This document shows, piece by piece, positions 1-6,139 of a stretch of DNA of 7,108 bases. Location: NCBI GenBank assembly GCA_021798435.1, contig JAJZGN010000102.1:1-7108 (forward strand). The letters run 5' to 3'. A model generated the notes under the pieces. The model saw only the letters and a list, made by a program, of their open reading frames with translations. It did no database searches and was not told where the DNA came from. The translations under genes and the position numbers were made by a program. Each line of letters begins with the position of its first letter. Position 1 is the first letter of the stretch. The DNA is from a bacterium. Its GTDB lineage: Bacteria > Chloroflexota > Dormibacteria > Aeolococcales > Bog-877.

Positions 1-39
1 ATCGACATCCCCTTGCGACGAACCGCTGCCTCCGGCGCC

Positions 40-1641
40 ATGACGGTGTCCCAGGCGCTGCTCCTGGAGCCGATGGCTCAGGCGGTGGTCGTCGCCGGCG
101 GGGGCGGGCTGAGCCGCGAAGTCCGCTGGGCAGACGTGGTCGACATTCCTGACCCGCTTCCCTGGGTGGGGGCGGGGCAGCTGCTGCTCACCACCGGGAT
201 CAGCTGGCCGGCTGGGGAAGGGGACCAGCGGGAGCTGCTCGAGGAGTTGGCGCAGCGGGGCCTGGCGGGCGTTGTGCTGGCCGTTCCCCGGTACCTTCCC
301 CACTTCCCGGAGGCGGCTCGACAAGCGGCCGAAGGGCTCGGGCTCCCGCTGCTGGAGCTGCCCTGGGAGGTGCCGTTCAACACGGTGACCCGGGCGGTGA
401 ACTCGGCCATCATGATGGAGCAGCTCAAGGTGATCGAGCTGGCGGCGCTGATCCACAAGGAGCTCACCCAGGCCGCGGTAACGGCGGGCAGCCTTCAGGA
501 TCTGGTCGACACCCTGGGGCGTCTCATCGACCGCGACATCACCCTCGAGGATCCCGAGGGAAAGCTGCTGGCCAGCTGGAGCGTCAGCCGGCAGCCGGAC
601 GCGGTCCGGCGGGCGACTCTCGCCCACGGCGCCACTCCCAGCGAGGTGCTGGCCCACCTCGAGCGGGCCGGCTACCTGGAGCGGGTCCGCCACAGCCGAG
701 GCCCGGTGCGCATCCCGGCGCATCCGGCGCTCTCGCTGAGCGCCCGAGTGGTCTGCCCCATCTGGTTGCGCGGCGAGCTGGTGGGGACGGTCTGGATCGT
801 GGAGGGGGAGAGTGAGCTCAGTGACCTCCATCTCCGCGCCGCGGAGCATGCCGCCACCGTGGCCGCCCTCCACGTCGCCAGTCAGCGTCAGGTGGCGATG
901 GTCGAGCTGCGCCTGGGAGCGACTTTCCTCGACGCCCTGCTCGAGGGCAGGCTGGAGGCGGGGGCCTCCAGCCAGGAGCGGGCGCGCCTTCTCGGCTTCG
1001 ACCCGGAGGGCAGCTACCGGGTCGGGGTTGCCGCCATGCCGGTCAAGCTGCCTCTCAGCCGCGACGACGTCCTGCGGCGCGACCGACTCGCCGATCGCAT
1101 CCGCCAGGGGCTCTCCCTGGGGGGTGGGGTGACCGTCACCTCCACGCGGCTGAACCGGGTCGTCTTCCTGCTCCCGAGCCGGCAGGACGTGGGCCGGCTG
1201 ATGGCCCACCTCTCGGACTGCTCGCTGGCGCTGGGACGCGAGCTGGTGGGCACCGAGGGGGTGCGTCGCAGTTACCGCGAGGCGGAGGCGATCGTCGACC
1301 AGGTGCCGGTGGGAGGGGTGCGCCGCTACGAGGAGATGCTCATCCCGAGAGTCCTGGCCGGTGACTCCGACGCTCGCCCGGCCTTCTTGGAACAGCTCTT
1401 TGGCCCGCTCCAGCGGGTTCGGGGCGGCGACGTTCTGGTCGCCAGCCTGGTGGCCCTGGCCCGGGAGGGGTTCCACCAGCGGCGTACTTCCACCCGCCTT
1501 CACATCCATCCCAACACCCTGCGCTATCGCCTGGACCGCTCCCAGGACCTTCTGAAGATGGATTTGTCCGACCCCGAGGTGCGCTTCCAGCTCCAGCTGG
1601 CGGCCCGGATCATGTCACTCGGAGACAAATCCAGGCCCTGA
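40..1641 (+). CDS. PucR-family transcriptional regulator, probable controller of the adjacent GABA/aminobutyraldehyde genes
   Basis: DNA-binding regulator of the PucR/CdaR class, 533 aa from the ATG at 40, within the family's usual size. The N-terminal PucR domain covers about residues 2-122, with the typical start MTVSQALLLEP and the segments VRWADVVDIPDPLPW and GAGQLLLTTG. A GAF-like middle region follows (about 140-290), then a degenerate GGDEF-like (CdaR) region (about 290-425). The C-terminal helix-turn-helix of the family lies at about 476-525 and includes IHPNTLRYRLDR (residues 489-500). An in-frame TTG at 13 would add nine residues, but the PucR domain normally begins at MTV, so ATG 40 is preferred; no clear ribosome site is visible. 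It is codirectional with gabT, about 50 nt away. The PucR-type GabR of Corynebacterium glutamicum controls gabTDP, so local control of GABA catabolism is a reasonable inference; the effector is unknown. Confidence 0.9.
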   Translation: MTVSQALLLEPMAQAVVVAGGGGLSREVRWADVVDIPDPLPWVGAGQLLLTTGISWPAGEGDQRELLEELAQRGLAGVVLAVPRYLPHFPEAARQAAEGLGLPLLELPWEVPFNTVTRAVNSAIMMEQLKVIELAALIHKELTQAAVTAGSLQDLVDTLGRLIDRDITLEDPEGKLLASWSVSRQPDAVRRATLAHGATPSEVLAHLERAGYLERVRHSRGPVRIPAHPALSLSARVVCPIWLRGELVGTVWIVEGESELSDLHLRAAEHAATVAALHVASQRQVAMVELRLGATFLDALLEGRLEAGASSQERARLLGFDPEGSYRVGVAAMPVKLPLSRDDVLRRDRLADRIRQGLSLGGGVTVTSTRLNRVVFLLPSRQDVGRLMAHLSDCSLALGRELVGTEGVRRSYREAEAIVDQVPVGGVRRYEEMLIPRVLAGDSDARPAFLEQLFGPLQRVRGGDVLVASLVALAREGFHQRRTSTRLHIHPNTLRYRLDRSQDLLKMDLSDPEVRFQLQLAARIMSLGDKSRP

Positions 1642-1644
1642 TTT
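1627..1644. promoter_or_regulatory. 18-bp imperfect palindrome over the regulator's stop codon
   Basis: The sequence AAATCCAGGCCCTGATTT is symmetric at 14 of 18 positions: arms AAATC/GATTT around a GGCC centre. It spans the regulator's TGA (1639-1641) and lies about 50 bp upstream of the preferred gabT ATG. It is one of the few A/T-containing islands in this GC-rich stretch. A CATATT at 1659-1664 could be a weak -10 element, which would put this dyad over its -35 region, but no good -35 is seen. It could be an operator for the regulator, a weak RNA hairpin, or chance. The symmetry is seen directly; any function is inferred. Confidence 0.3.
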
Positions 1645-1674
1645 CTTGGGGCCGCCAACATATTCGCCCGAGCG

Positions 1675-1690
1675 GACGACAGGTATCGTC
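1675..1690. promoter_or_regulatory. 16-bp imperfect palindrome just upstream of gabT start
   Basis: GACGACAGGTATCGTC is symmetric at 12 of 16 positions, with arms GACGA and TCGTC plus an inner A/T pair. It ends three bases before the ATG at 1694. It could be a regulator-binding site or, in the mRNA, a small hairpin limiting access to the gabT start, which has no visible Shine-Dalgarno. Its sequence differs from the other dyad at 1627-1644, so the two are not obviously copies of one operator. Confidence 0.25.
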
Positions 1691-1693
1691 AGG

Positions 1694-3037
1694 ATGGTGC
1701 TGGAGCCGACCATCGCTGGAGCCCCCCTGGGGGAGGGCCACCTCTCGCGCTTCCTGCCGCGGGCGATGGTCCCCGCCCACCCGCTCCTGGTCGAGCGGGC
1801 CCAGGGATCCGCGGTTTGGGACGGCGCCGGACGGGAGTTCATCGACTTCACCGGCGGGATCGGGGTGCTGAACGTCGGCCATGGGCACCCAGCGGTGGTG
1901 GCCGCCGCCCACCGCCAGTTGGACCTTTTGATCCACACCTCGTTCCAGGTGGCGGCCTACCGCCCGTATCTGGAGGTGGTGGAGAGGCTGTGCCGGCTCG
2001 CACCCGGCCCCCACCCCAAGAAGGCGCTGCTGCTCAACTCCGGCGCCGAGGCGGTGGAGAACGCGGTCAAGATCGCTCGCCTCTACACCGGCCGGCCGGC
2101 GGTGGTGGCCTTCTCCGGGGCCTTCCACGGCCGAACCCTGCTCACCATGAGCCTCACCGGGACCGAGCGCCCATACAAGGAGGGGTTCGGGCCCTTCTTG
2201 GGCGAGGTCCACCGCTCGCCGTACCCCTATCAGTACCGGGGTTGGGACAGCGCCCGGGCCCTGGCCGCGCTGGACGCGCTGTTCGCCGGGCAGGTGGCCC
2301 CGGAGACGGTGGCCGCGGTGGTGATCGAGCCGGTTCTGGGTGAGGGAGGGTTCGTGCCCGCGCCGCCCGATTTCCTCCGTGGCCTGAGGTCGATCTGCGA
2401 CCTCCACGGGATCGTTCTCGTGGTCGATGAGGTCCAGAGCGGCATGGGCCGGACGGGAAAGCTCTTCGCGATCGAGCATTCCGGGATCGAGCCAGACCTC
2501 ATGACCGTCGCCAAGAGCCTGGCGGGCGGCCTGCCACTCTCGGCAGTGGTGGGAAGGGCGGAGATCATGGACGCTCCCGGCCCCGGAAGCCTGGGCGGGA
2601 CCTTCGGTGGCAATCCGGTCGCCTGCGCCGCGGCGCTGGCCGTCCTTGATCTGGTGGAGGACGGGTCGCTGCTGGAGCGAGCCGGGGTGCTAGCCTCGAT
2701 ATTGGAGGAGCGCCTCGGAGAGTGGGGACGGCGCTACCGGCTGGTGGGTGATGTCCGCCAGCTCGGGGCCATGGCCGGGGTGGAACTGGTGCTCGACCGG
2801 GACAGCAAGGAGCCCGCCGGCGACGAGACTGCGGCCATCCTCGCCGGGTGCCGGGACGAGGGGCTCCTGGTGCTCCGGGCGGGGCCGGCCCACAACGTGC
2901 TGAGGGCCCTCATGCCCCTCACCATCGAGGAGGAGCCGTTGCTCCGGGGCCTGGACGTGCTTGAGGGCCAGCTGCGGCGGGCGGAGGAGCGGGCGTTTGG
3001 AGCGTCCGGCAAGGCGAAGGAGGCGAGTTCCAGATGA
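1694..3037 (+). CDS. gabT: 4-aminobutyrate aminotransferase (class III PLP-dependent)
   Basis: Cytosolic PLP enzyme predicted to transfer the amino group of GABA to 2-oxoglutarate, giving succinate semialdehyde and glutamate. It has 447 aa from ATG 1694 (E. coli GabT 426). Fold-type I, class III landmarks are present: NSGAEAVENAVKIAR from N115, FHGR at 144-147, VVDEVQSGMGRTG with D245 (PLP ring nitrogen contact), MTVAKSLAGG with Schiff-base lysine K274, and GGTFGGNP with phosphate-binding T303. The stretch around K274 and the following LPLSAVVGRAEIMDAPGPG resemble GabT more than the putrescine aminotransferase PatA. An in-frame TTG at 1646 would add 16 residues lacking family similarity; ATG 1694 fits better, although neither start has a good ribosome site. 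The stop overlaps the next gene's start. Other omega-amino acids (beta-alanine, 5-aminovalerate) are possible substrates. Confidence 0.88.
   Translation: MVLEPTIAGAPLGEGHLSRFLPRAMVPAHPLLVERAQGSAVWDGAGREFIDFTGGIGVLNVGHGHPAVVAAAHRQLDLLIHTSFQVAAYRPYLEVVERLCRLAPGPHPKKALLLNSGAEAVENAVKIARLYTGRPAVVAFSGAFHGRTLLTMSLTGTERPYKEGFGPFLGEVHRSPYPYQYRGWDSARALAALDALFAGQVAPETVAAVVIEPVLGEGGFVPAPPDFLRGLRSICDLHGIVLVVDEVQSGMGRTGKLFAIEHSGIEPDLMTVAKSLAGGLPLSAVVGRAEIMDAPGPGSLGGTFGGNPVACAAALAVLDLVEDGSLLERAGVLASILEERLGEWGRRYRLVGDVRQLGAMAGVELVLDRDSKEPAGDETAAILAGCRDEGLLVLRAGPAHNVLRALMPLTIEEEPLLRGLDVLEGQLRRAEERAFGASGKAKEASSR
3017..3023 (+). promoter_or_regulatory. Strong Shine-Dalgarno for the aldehyde dehydrogenase, inside gabT
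   Basis: AAGGAGG lies 10 nt before the ATG at 3034 and within the last codons of gabT. Together with the ATGA start/stop overlap it indicates translational coupling of the two enzymes from one mRNA. It is the strongest ribosome site in the catabolic block and fixes the start of the downstream gene. Confidence 0.85.
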
Positions 3038-4479
3038 TCGATCCCGGGACCACGCGGCGGATCTTCGTCGGTGGGGAGTGGGTGGAGAGCGAGAGCTCGG
3101 CGGTCCAGGAGGTCTTCAACCCCGCGACCGGGGAGGTGATCGCGAGGGCACCCCGAGGTTCGGAGTCGGATGTCCAGCGGGCGGTCGAAGCGGCACGCCG
3201 GGCCTTCGACGGCGGGTGGGGTGACACCACGCCCAAGGAGCGCAGCGAGGCTCTGCTCAAGCTCGCCAGCCTGGTAGAGGAGCACAGCGAGGAGCTGGCC
3301 CGCATCGAGTCCCAGAACGTGGGGAAGCCGATCACCACGACCATCTCCGAGGAGATGCCGCCCACAGTGGACGCCCTCCGCTTCTTCGCTGCCGGGGCGC
3401 GCTGCCTCGAGGGCAAGGCAACGATGGAATACCTGCGCGGGTTCACCAGCATGATCCGCCGGGAGCCGGTTGGGGTGGTGGGCTCGATCGCACCCTGGAA
3501 CTACCCCCTGCAGATGGCGGTGTGGAAGCTCGGGCCGGCCCTGGCCGCCGGCAACACCGTGGTCCTCAAGCCCTCGGAGTGGACCCCGCTGTCCGCGCTG
3601 CGCTTCGCGGAGCTGGCGGCCGAGGCACTGCCTCCGGGGGTGCTCAACGTGATCACCGGAGATGGGGACCAGGTCGGTGCGGGCATCGTCCGCCACCCGG
3701 GGGTGGGGATGGTCTCCCTGACTGGGGACGTGGGGACCGGGAAGGAGATTGCCCGGGCCGCCTCCAGCACCCTGAAGAAGGTGCATCTGGAGCTCGGCGG
3801 CAAGGCCCCGGTGGTGGTGTTCGACGACTGCGACCTGGAGGCCACGGTGGAGGGGATCAAGGTGGGCGCCTTCTTCAACGCCGGCCAGGACTGCACCGCG
3901 GCGACGCGCGTCTTGGTAGCCGACCGACATTTCGATGACTTCGTCAGCACCCTGGTGACGGCGGTGGAGGGCCTCCGCGTCGGGGACCCCTCAGACCCCG
4001 AGACCGAGATGGGGCCGGTGGTGTCGTCCCAGCAGCTCCAGCGGGTGACCGGGTTCGTGGAGCGCGCGGTCGCCGGCGGGGGCGAGGTGCTCACCGGAGG
4101 CGCGCCCGTGGACCGGGGCGGATTCTGGTACACCCCCACGGTCGTCGTGCCCCCCGACCAGCGCTCCGAGATCGTTCAACGCGAGGTCTTTGGACCGGTG
4201 ATCACGGTGCAGCGCTTCTCGGACGAGGATGCCGCGGTGGCCTGGGCCAACGACGTCGACTACGGACTGGCGGCCTCGGTGTGGACCAGGGATGTGGGAC
4301 GAGCGATGCGCATGGCGAAGCGCCTCAAGTTCGGAACCGTCTGGGTGAACACCCACATCATCCTGGTCAGCGAGATGCCCCACGGGGGCTTCAAGCAGAG
4401 CGGCTACGGCAAGGACCTGTCCTCCTACTCCATCGAGGAGTACACCCAGATCAAGCACGTGATGGTGTCGTTGGACTGA
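3034..4479 (+). CDS. patD: Gamma-aminobutyraldehyde dehydrogenase (NAD(P)+-dependent ALDH superfamily)
   Basis: Predicted to oxidise 4-aminobutyraldehyde to GABA, the step before GabT in putrescine breakdown. It is a full-length ALDH of 481 aa. Catalytic residues are present at normal spacing: N156 in APWNYPLQM, K179 in VLKPSEWTP, E253 in LELGGKAP and the nucleophile C287 in NAGQDCTAA. Assignment to PatD/YdcW rather than SSADH (GabD) rests on recalled similarity along the length, notably TSMIRREPVGVVGSIAPWNY, HLELGGKAPVVVFDD and WVNTH...LVSEMPHGG followed by SGYGKD near the C terminus, all close to the E. coli protein. The cofactor-loop motif reads TGDVGTG (230-236), with Asp where many relatives have Ser. 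It overlaps gabT by four bases. Some ALDHs of this type are broad and may also accept succinate semialdehyde, betaine aldehyde or 3-aminopropanal, so substrate is the least certain point. Confidence 0.85.
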   Translation: MIDPGTTRRIFVGGEWVESESSAVQEVFNPATGEVIARAPRGSESDVQRAVEAARRAFDGGWGDTTPKERSEALLKLASLVEEHSEELARIESQNVGKPITTTISEEMPPTVDALRFFAAGARCLEGKATMEYLRGFTSMIRREPVGVVGSIAPWNYPLQMAVWKLGPALAAGNTVVLKPSEWTPLSALRFAELAAEALPPGVLNVITGDGDQVGAGIVRHPGVGMVSLTGDVGTGKEIARAASSTLKKVHLELGGKAPVVVFDDCDLEATVEGIKVGAFFNAGQDCTAATRVLVADRHFDDFVSTLVTAVEGLRVGDPSDPETEMGPVVSSQQLQRVTGFVERAVAGGGEVLTGGAPVDRGGFWYTPTVVVPPDQRSEIVQREVFGPVITVQRFSDEDAAVAWANDVDYGLAASVWTRDVGRAMRMAKRLKFGTVWVNTHIILVSEMPHGGFKQSGYGKDLSSYSIEEYTQIKHVMVSLD

Positions 4480-4530
4480 GAGGAGATCACGCGGGGCCGT
4501 CAGCGCGGGCAAGACAGAGCCGCCGCAAGA

Positions 4531-4562
4531 CCACCGGGCCTCGTCCACCAGGGCCGCGGTGG
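4531..4562 (+). terminator. Possible hairpin terminator after patD (no U-tract)
   Basis: An interrupted stem begins 51 nt after the patD stop. CCACC (4531-4535) pairs with GGTGG (4558-4562), and GGCC (4537-4540) pairs with GGCC (4552-4555) around an 11-nt loop. There is no run of T residues after it, so it is not a classical intrinsic terminator; high-GC bacteria are often credited with U-less hairpins, but these are weakly predictive. Chance pairing is a real alternative. Confidence 0.25.
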
Positions 4563-4595
4563 CGAGCCAGGGCCCCAGGCATGGCGCCTCGCTGC

Positions 4596-4620
4596 GCCCG
4601 CGGGGACCCCCACCGCGGGC
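4596..4620 (+). terminator. Perfect 8-bp GC hairpin, possible second terminator element
   Basis: GCCCGCGG (4596-4603) is followed by a 9-nt loop and its exact complement CCGCGGGC (4613-4620). All eight pairs are G-C. There is no U-tract. With the hairpin at 4531-4562 it could form a tandem stop region after the catabolic genes, but each arm itself contains the self-complementary CCGCGG or a near version, so pairing could be otherwise. Confidence 0.25.
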
Positions 4621-5162
4621 CGCGGCGCCCGACGAAGTAGTGGTGCCAATCCCGGGCCCGGCCTCAGGGGGTCGGCCCCGCCCCCTTCGACGGGCATCAC
4701 CAACTGCGTCCGGGGCAACTCCGCTTCCCCGCGGGACTCAGTGGATAGGGCCGCCCTGGCCCCCTGATCTCGGAACCAGGCGCCTGCCCCTTGGGGGCTG
4801 CGGCGCTCCCCATCTCCCGCAGCGCCAGCCGGGGTGCCGGGCGGGGACGGATTGCCCGCGGGCCGACCAGCCTTAGGCCCCCCTCTGACCTCGCGGCGGT
4901 CCGCCCAGCCGGGCCTGCCCCCCCTGGAGTACCCGCCCACCGCCTCGGCGATGGTGATCACCGTTTCCAGAGCCCCGATCTCGGTGGTCGCCGGGCGGAC
5001 CGCGGGGGGCGCCGGGCGCACCCGACTCGCGGCCCTGAGGCGATCGCCAGGCCCCGGCTCCTTCTAGCACGGCTGGCCACGGTTGGGGCGCGCCCGGGCT
5101 TGGCACGGGGACCGGTCCGGATCGCGCCATCTCCCGGAACGAGCATCCGGGCAGGCCGAAGT

Positions 5163-5191
5163 TTGACACCCCATCCCCGGGGCGATAGAAT
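5163..5191 (+). promoter_or_regulatory. Near-consensus sigma-70 type promoter of the str operon
   Basis: TTGACA (5163-5168, perfect -35) and TAGAAT (5186-5191, one mismatch to TATAAT) are separated by exactly 17 bp. This predicts transcription starting near 5198-5200, about 80 nt before the rpsL start. No extended -10 TG is present. The spacer contains the 8-bp palindrome CCCCGGGG (5175-5182). A strong housekeeping promoter is expected for a ribosomal-protein and elongation-factor operon, and it shows that rpsL does not depend on read-through from the catabolic genes. Confidence 0.8.
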
Positions 5192-5200
5192 GGGCTCCCG

Positions 5201-5216
5201 CGCCTCCGGAGGGGCG
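5201..5216 (+). promoter_or_regulatory. Hairpin at the 5' end of the predicted str leader RNA
   Basis: CGCCTC (5201-5206) can pair with GGGGCG (5211-5216), allowing one G-U pair, around the 4-nt loop CGGA. It sits one to three bases after the predicted transcription start, so the mRNA would open with a short stem. Such stems can protect mRNA 5' ends, but no family match is recognised and the stem is short. Confidence 0.3.
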
Positions 5217-5262
5217 CTTGTTTCCATGTGTGGCCGTCACCCCGGAGCGGCCAGCGTTCTCC

Positions 5263-5267
5263 AAGGA
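5263..5267 (+). promoter_or_regulatory. Ribosome binding site for rpsL
   Basis: AAGGA lies 10 nt before the TTG at 5278. It supports that TTG as the start over the upstream in-frame TTG at 5218, whose upstream GGAGGGG (5208-5214) is only three bases away and overlaps the leader hairpin. Confidence 0.65.
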
Positions 5268-5277
5268 CAAGTTCAGT

Positions 5278-5661
5278 TTGCCCACCATCCAACAGCTGGT
5301 CCGCCAGGGCCGCGCTCCGGTCACCAAGAAGACCAAGTCGCCGGCGCTGAAGGGTTCGCCCCAGCGGCGGGGAGTGTGCGTGCGGGTGTTCACCACCACG
5401 CCCAAGAAGCCGAACTCGGCCCTCAGGAAGGTGGCGCGCGTGCGCCTGACCAGCAAGATCGAGGTCACCGCCTACATCCCCGGCATCGGCCACAACCTGC
5501 AGGAGCACTCTGTGGTGCTGGTGCGGGGGGGCAGGGTCAAGGACCTGCCCGGGGTGCGGTACCACATTGTGCGCGGCACCCTGGACACGGCAGGGACCAA
5601 GGCTCGCAAGCAGGCCCGAAGCAAGTACGGGGCCAAGCGCGAGAAGCCGGCCAAGGCCTGA
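5278..5661 (+). CDS. rpsL: Small-subunit ribosomal protein S12
   Basis: S12 of the 30S decoding centre, 127 aa from TTG 5278, close to the family's usual 123-125. The protein begins (M)PTIQQLVRQGR, exactly where S12 proteins start, and carries TPKKPNSALRKVARVRL, EVTAYIPGIGHNLQEHS and GGRVKDLPGVRYH. K43 and K88, the lysines changed in classical streptomycin-resistant mutants, are both wild-type, and D89, the RimO methylthiolation site, is present in KDLPG. The frame stays open upstream to a TTG at 5218, which would add a 20-residue leader unlike any S12; the ribosome site AAGGA favours 5278. First gene of the str operon, one base before rpsG. Confidence 0.96.
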   Translation: MPTIQQLVRQGRAPVTKKTKSPALKGSPQRRGVCVRVFTTTPKKPNSALRKVARVRLTSKIEVTAYIPGIGHNLQEHSVVLVRGGRVKDLPGVRYHIVRGTLDTAGTKARKQARSKYGAKREKPAKA

Positions 5662-5662
5662 G

Positions 5663-6133
5663 ATGCCAAGGCGCCAGCGCGTCTCCCGGCGGGTGGTGGT
5701 GGCCGATCCGGTCTACCACAGCGAGGCTCTTGCCAAGTTCATCAACTGCCTCATGCTGAACGGCAAGCGGAGCACGGCGGAGCAGATCGTGTACTCCTCG
5801 TTGAACCGCATCGCCAAGAGCCAGCGGCGGGAGCCACTGGAGGTGTTCGACACCGCCGTGCGCAACGCCACGCCCATCCTGGAGGTCAAGCCCAAGCGGG
5901 TGGGTGGCGCCACCTACCAGGTGCCCGTGGAGATCCGCCATGATCGCCGTCTGGCGCTGGCCCGGCGCTGGATCATCCGCAGCGCCCGTAGCCGCCACGG
6001 CAAGAGCATGGCCGACCGGCTGGCTGCCGAGCTCATGGACGCCAGCAACGGCATGGGGCAGGCGGTCAAGCGCAAGGAGGACACCCACAAGATGGCGGAG
6101 TCCAACCGCGCGTTCTCGCACTTCAGGTACTGA
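5663..6133 (+). CDS. rpsG: Small-subunit ribosomal protein S7
   Basis: S7 organises the 3' domain of 16S rRNA and the 30S head near the E site. It has 156 aa, the standard bacterial length. Typical segments are PDPVYHSEALAKF-like residues near the N terminus (ADPVYHSEALAKFINCLMLN), GKRSTAEQIVY, KPKRVGGATYQVPVEI and the C-terminal EDTHKMAESNRAFSHFRY. The ATG at 5663 follows the rpsL stop by one base and has AAGG (5653-5656) six bases upstream, inside the rpsL end. An open frame extends further upstream inside rpsL, but this ATG matches the S7 start. The near-zero gap leaves no room for the S7-binding translational control site that E. coli has between these two genes. Confidence 0.97.
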   Translation: MPRRQRVSRRVVVADPVYHSEALAKFINCLMLNGKRSTAEQIVYSSLNRIAKSQRREPLEVFDTAVRNATPILEVKPKRVGGATYQVPVEIRHDRRLALARRWIIRSARSRHGKSMADRLAAELMDASNGMGQAVKRKEDTHKMAESNRAFSHFRY

Positions 6134-6139
6134 GACGCC

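Larger units (their letters stand above)
4480..5162. other. Long noncoding stretch between the catabolic and str blocks
   Basis: About 680 bases with no convincing gene on either strand. The open frames here translate to Pro/Gly/Arg/Ala-rich strings with no recognisable domain, as expected from random frames in GC-rich DNA. I see no tRNA, no RNase P, tmRNA or SRP RNA signature, and no transposase or long repeats. It does hold several inverted repeats: 4531-4562, 4596-4620, 4755-4780, 4786-4798, 4797-4823, and a CCCGG/CCGGG pair just before the str promoter. GC-rich hairpins arise easily at this composition, so only the clustering is notable. A GAGGAG (4480-4485) directly after the patD stop has no start codon at a usable distance. 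Confidence 0.7.

Noticed and set aside
1..39. Upstream region of the regulator as a promoter or an N-terminal extension from TTG 13
   Set aside because: Too little sequence is present to see a promoter, and the extra residues do not match the PucR domain start.
2734..3930. 398-codon - strand frame opposite gabT and patD
   Set aside because: Antisense to two well-supported enzymes with complete catalytic motifs; His/Arg/Pro-rich translation with no domain.
4667..4685. GGGGG...CCCCC inverted repeat
   Set aside because: Simple G and C runs that can pair in several registers; no flanking structure or U-tract to support a function.
4755..4790. TPP riboswitch-like CCTGATCT followed by CCAG
   Set aside because: The obligatory CTGAGA segment is absent upstream, the CTGG/CCAG P5 helix cannot form with a proper loop, and no thiamine gene follows.
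4723..4800. Possible tRNA gene suggested by CTCAGTGGATAG and a CCTGG/CCAGG stem
   Set aside because: The anticodon loop would be 16 nt, U8 is missing, there is no GGTTCRA T-loop and no matching acceptor strand at the right distance.
4500..5021. 173-codon open frame on the - strand in the spacer
   Set aside because: Pro/Gly/Arg-rich with no recognisable domain and no supporting ribosome site; typical of random open frames in GC-rich DNA.
4791..5759. 322-codon + strand frame running through the spacer and across rpsL
   Set aside because: It overlaps the clear S12 gene in another frame and its translation is low-complexity; a shadow frame.
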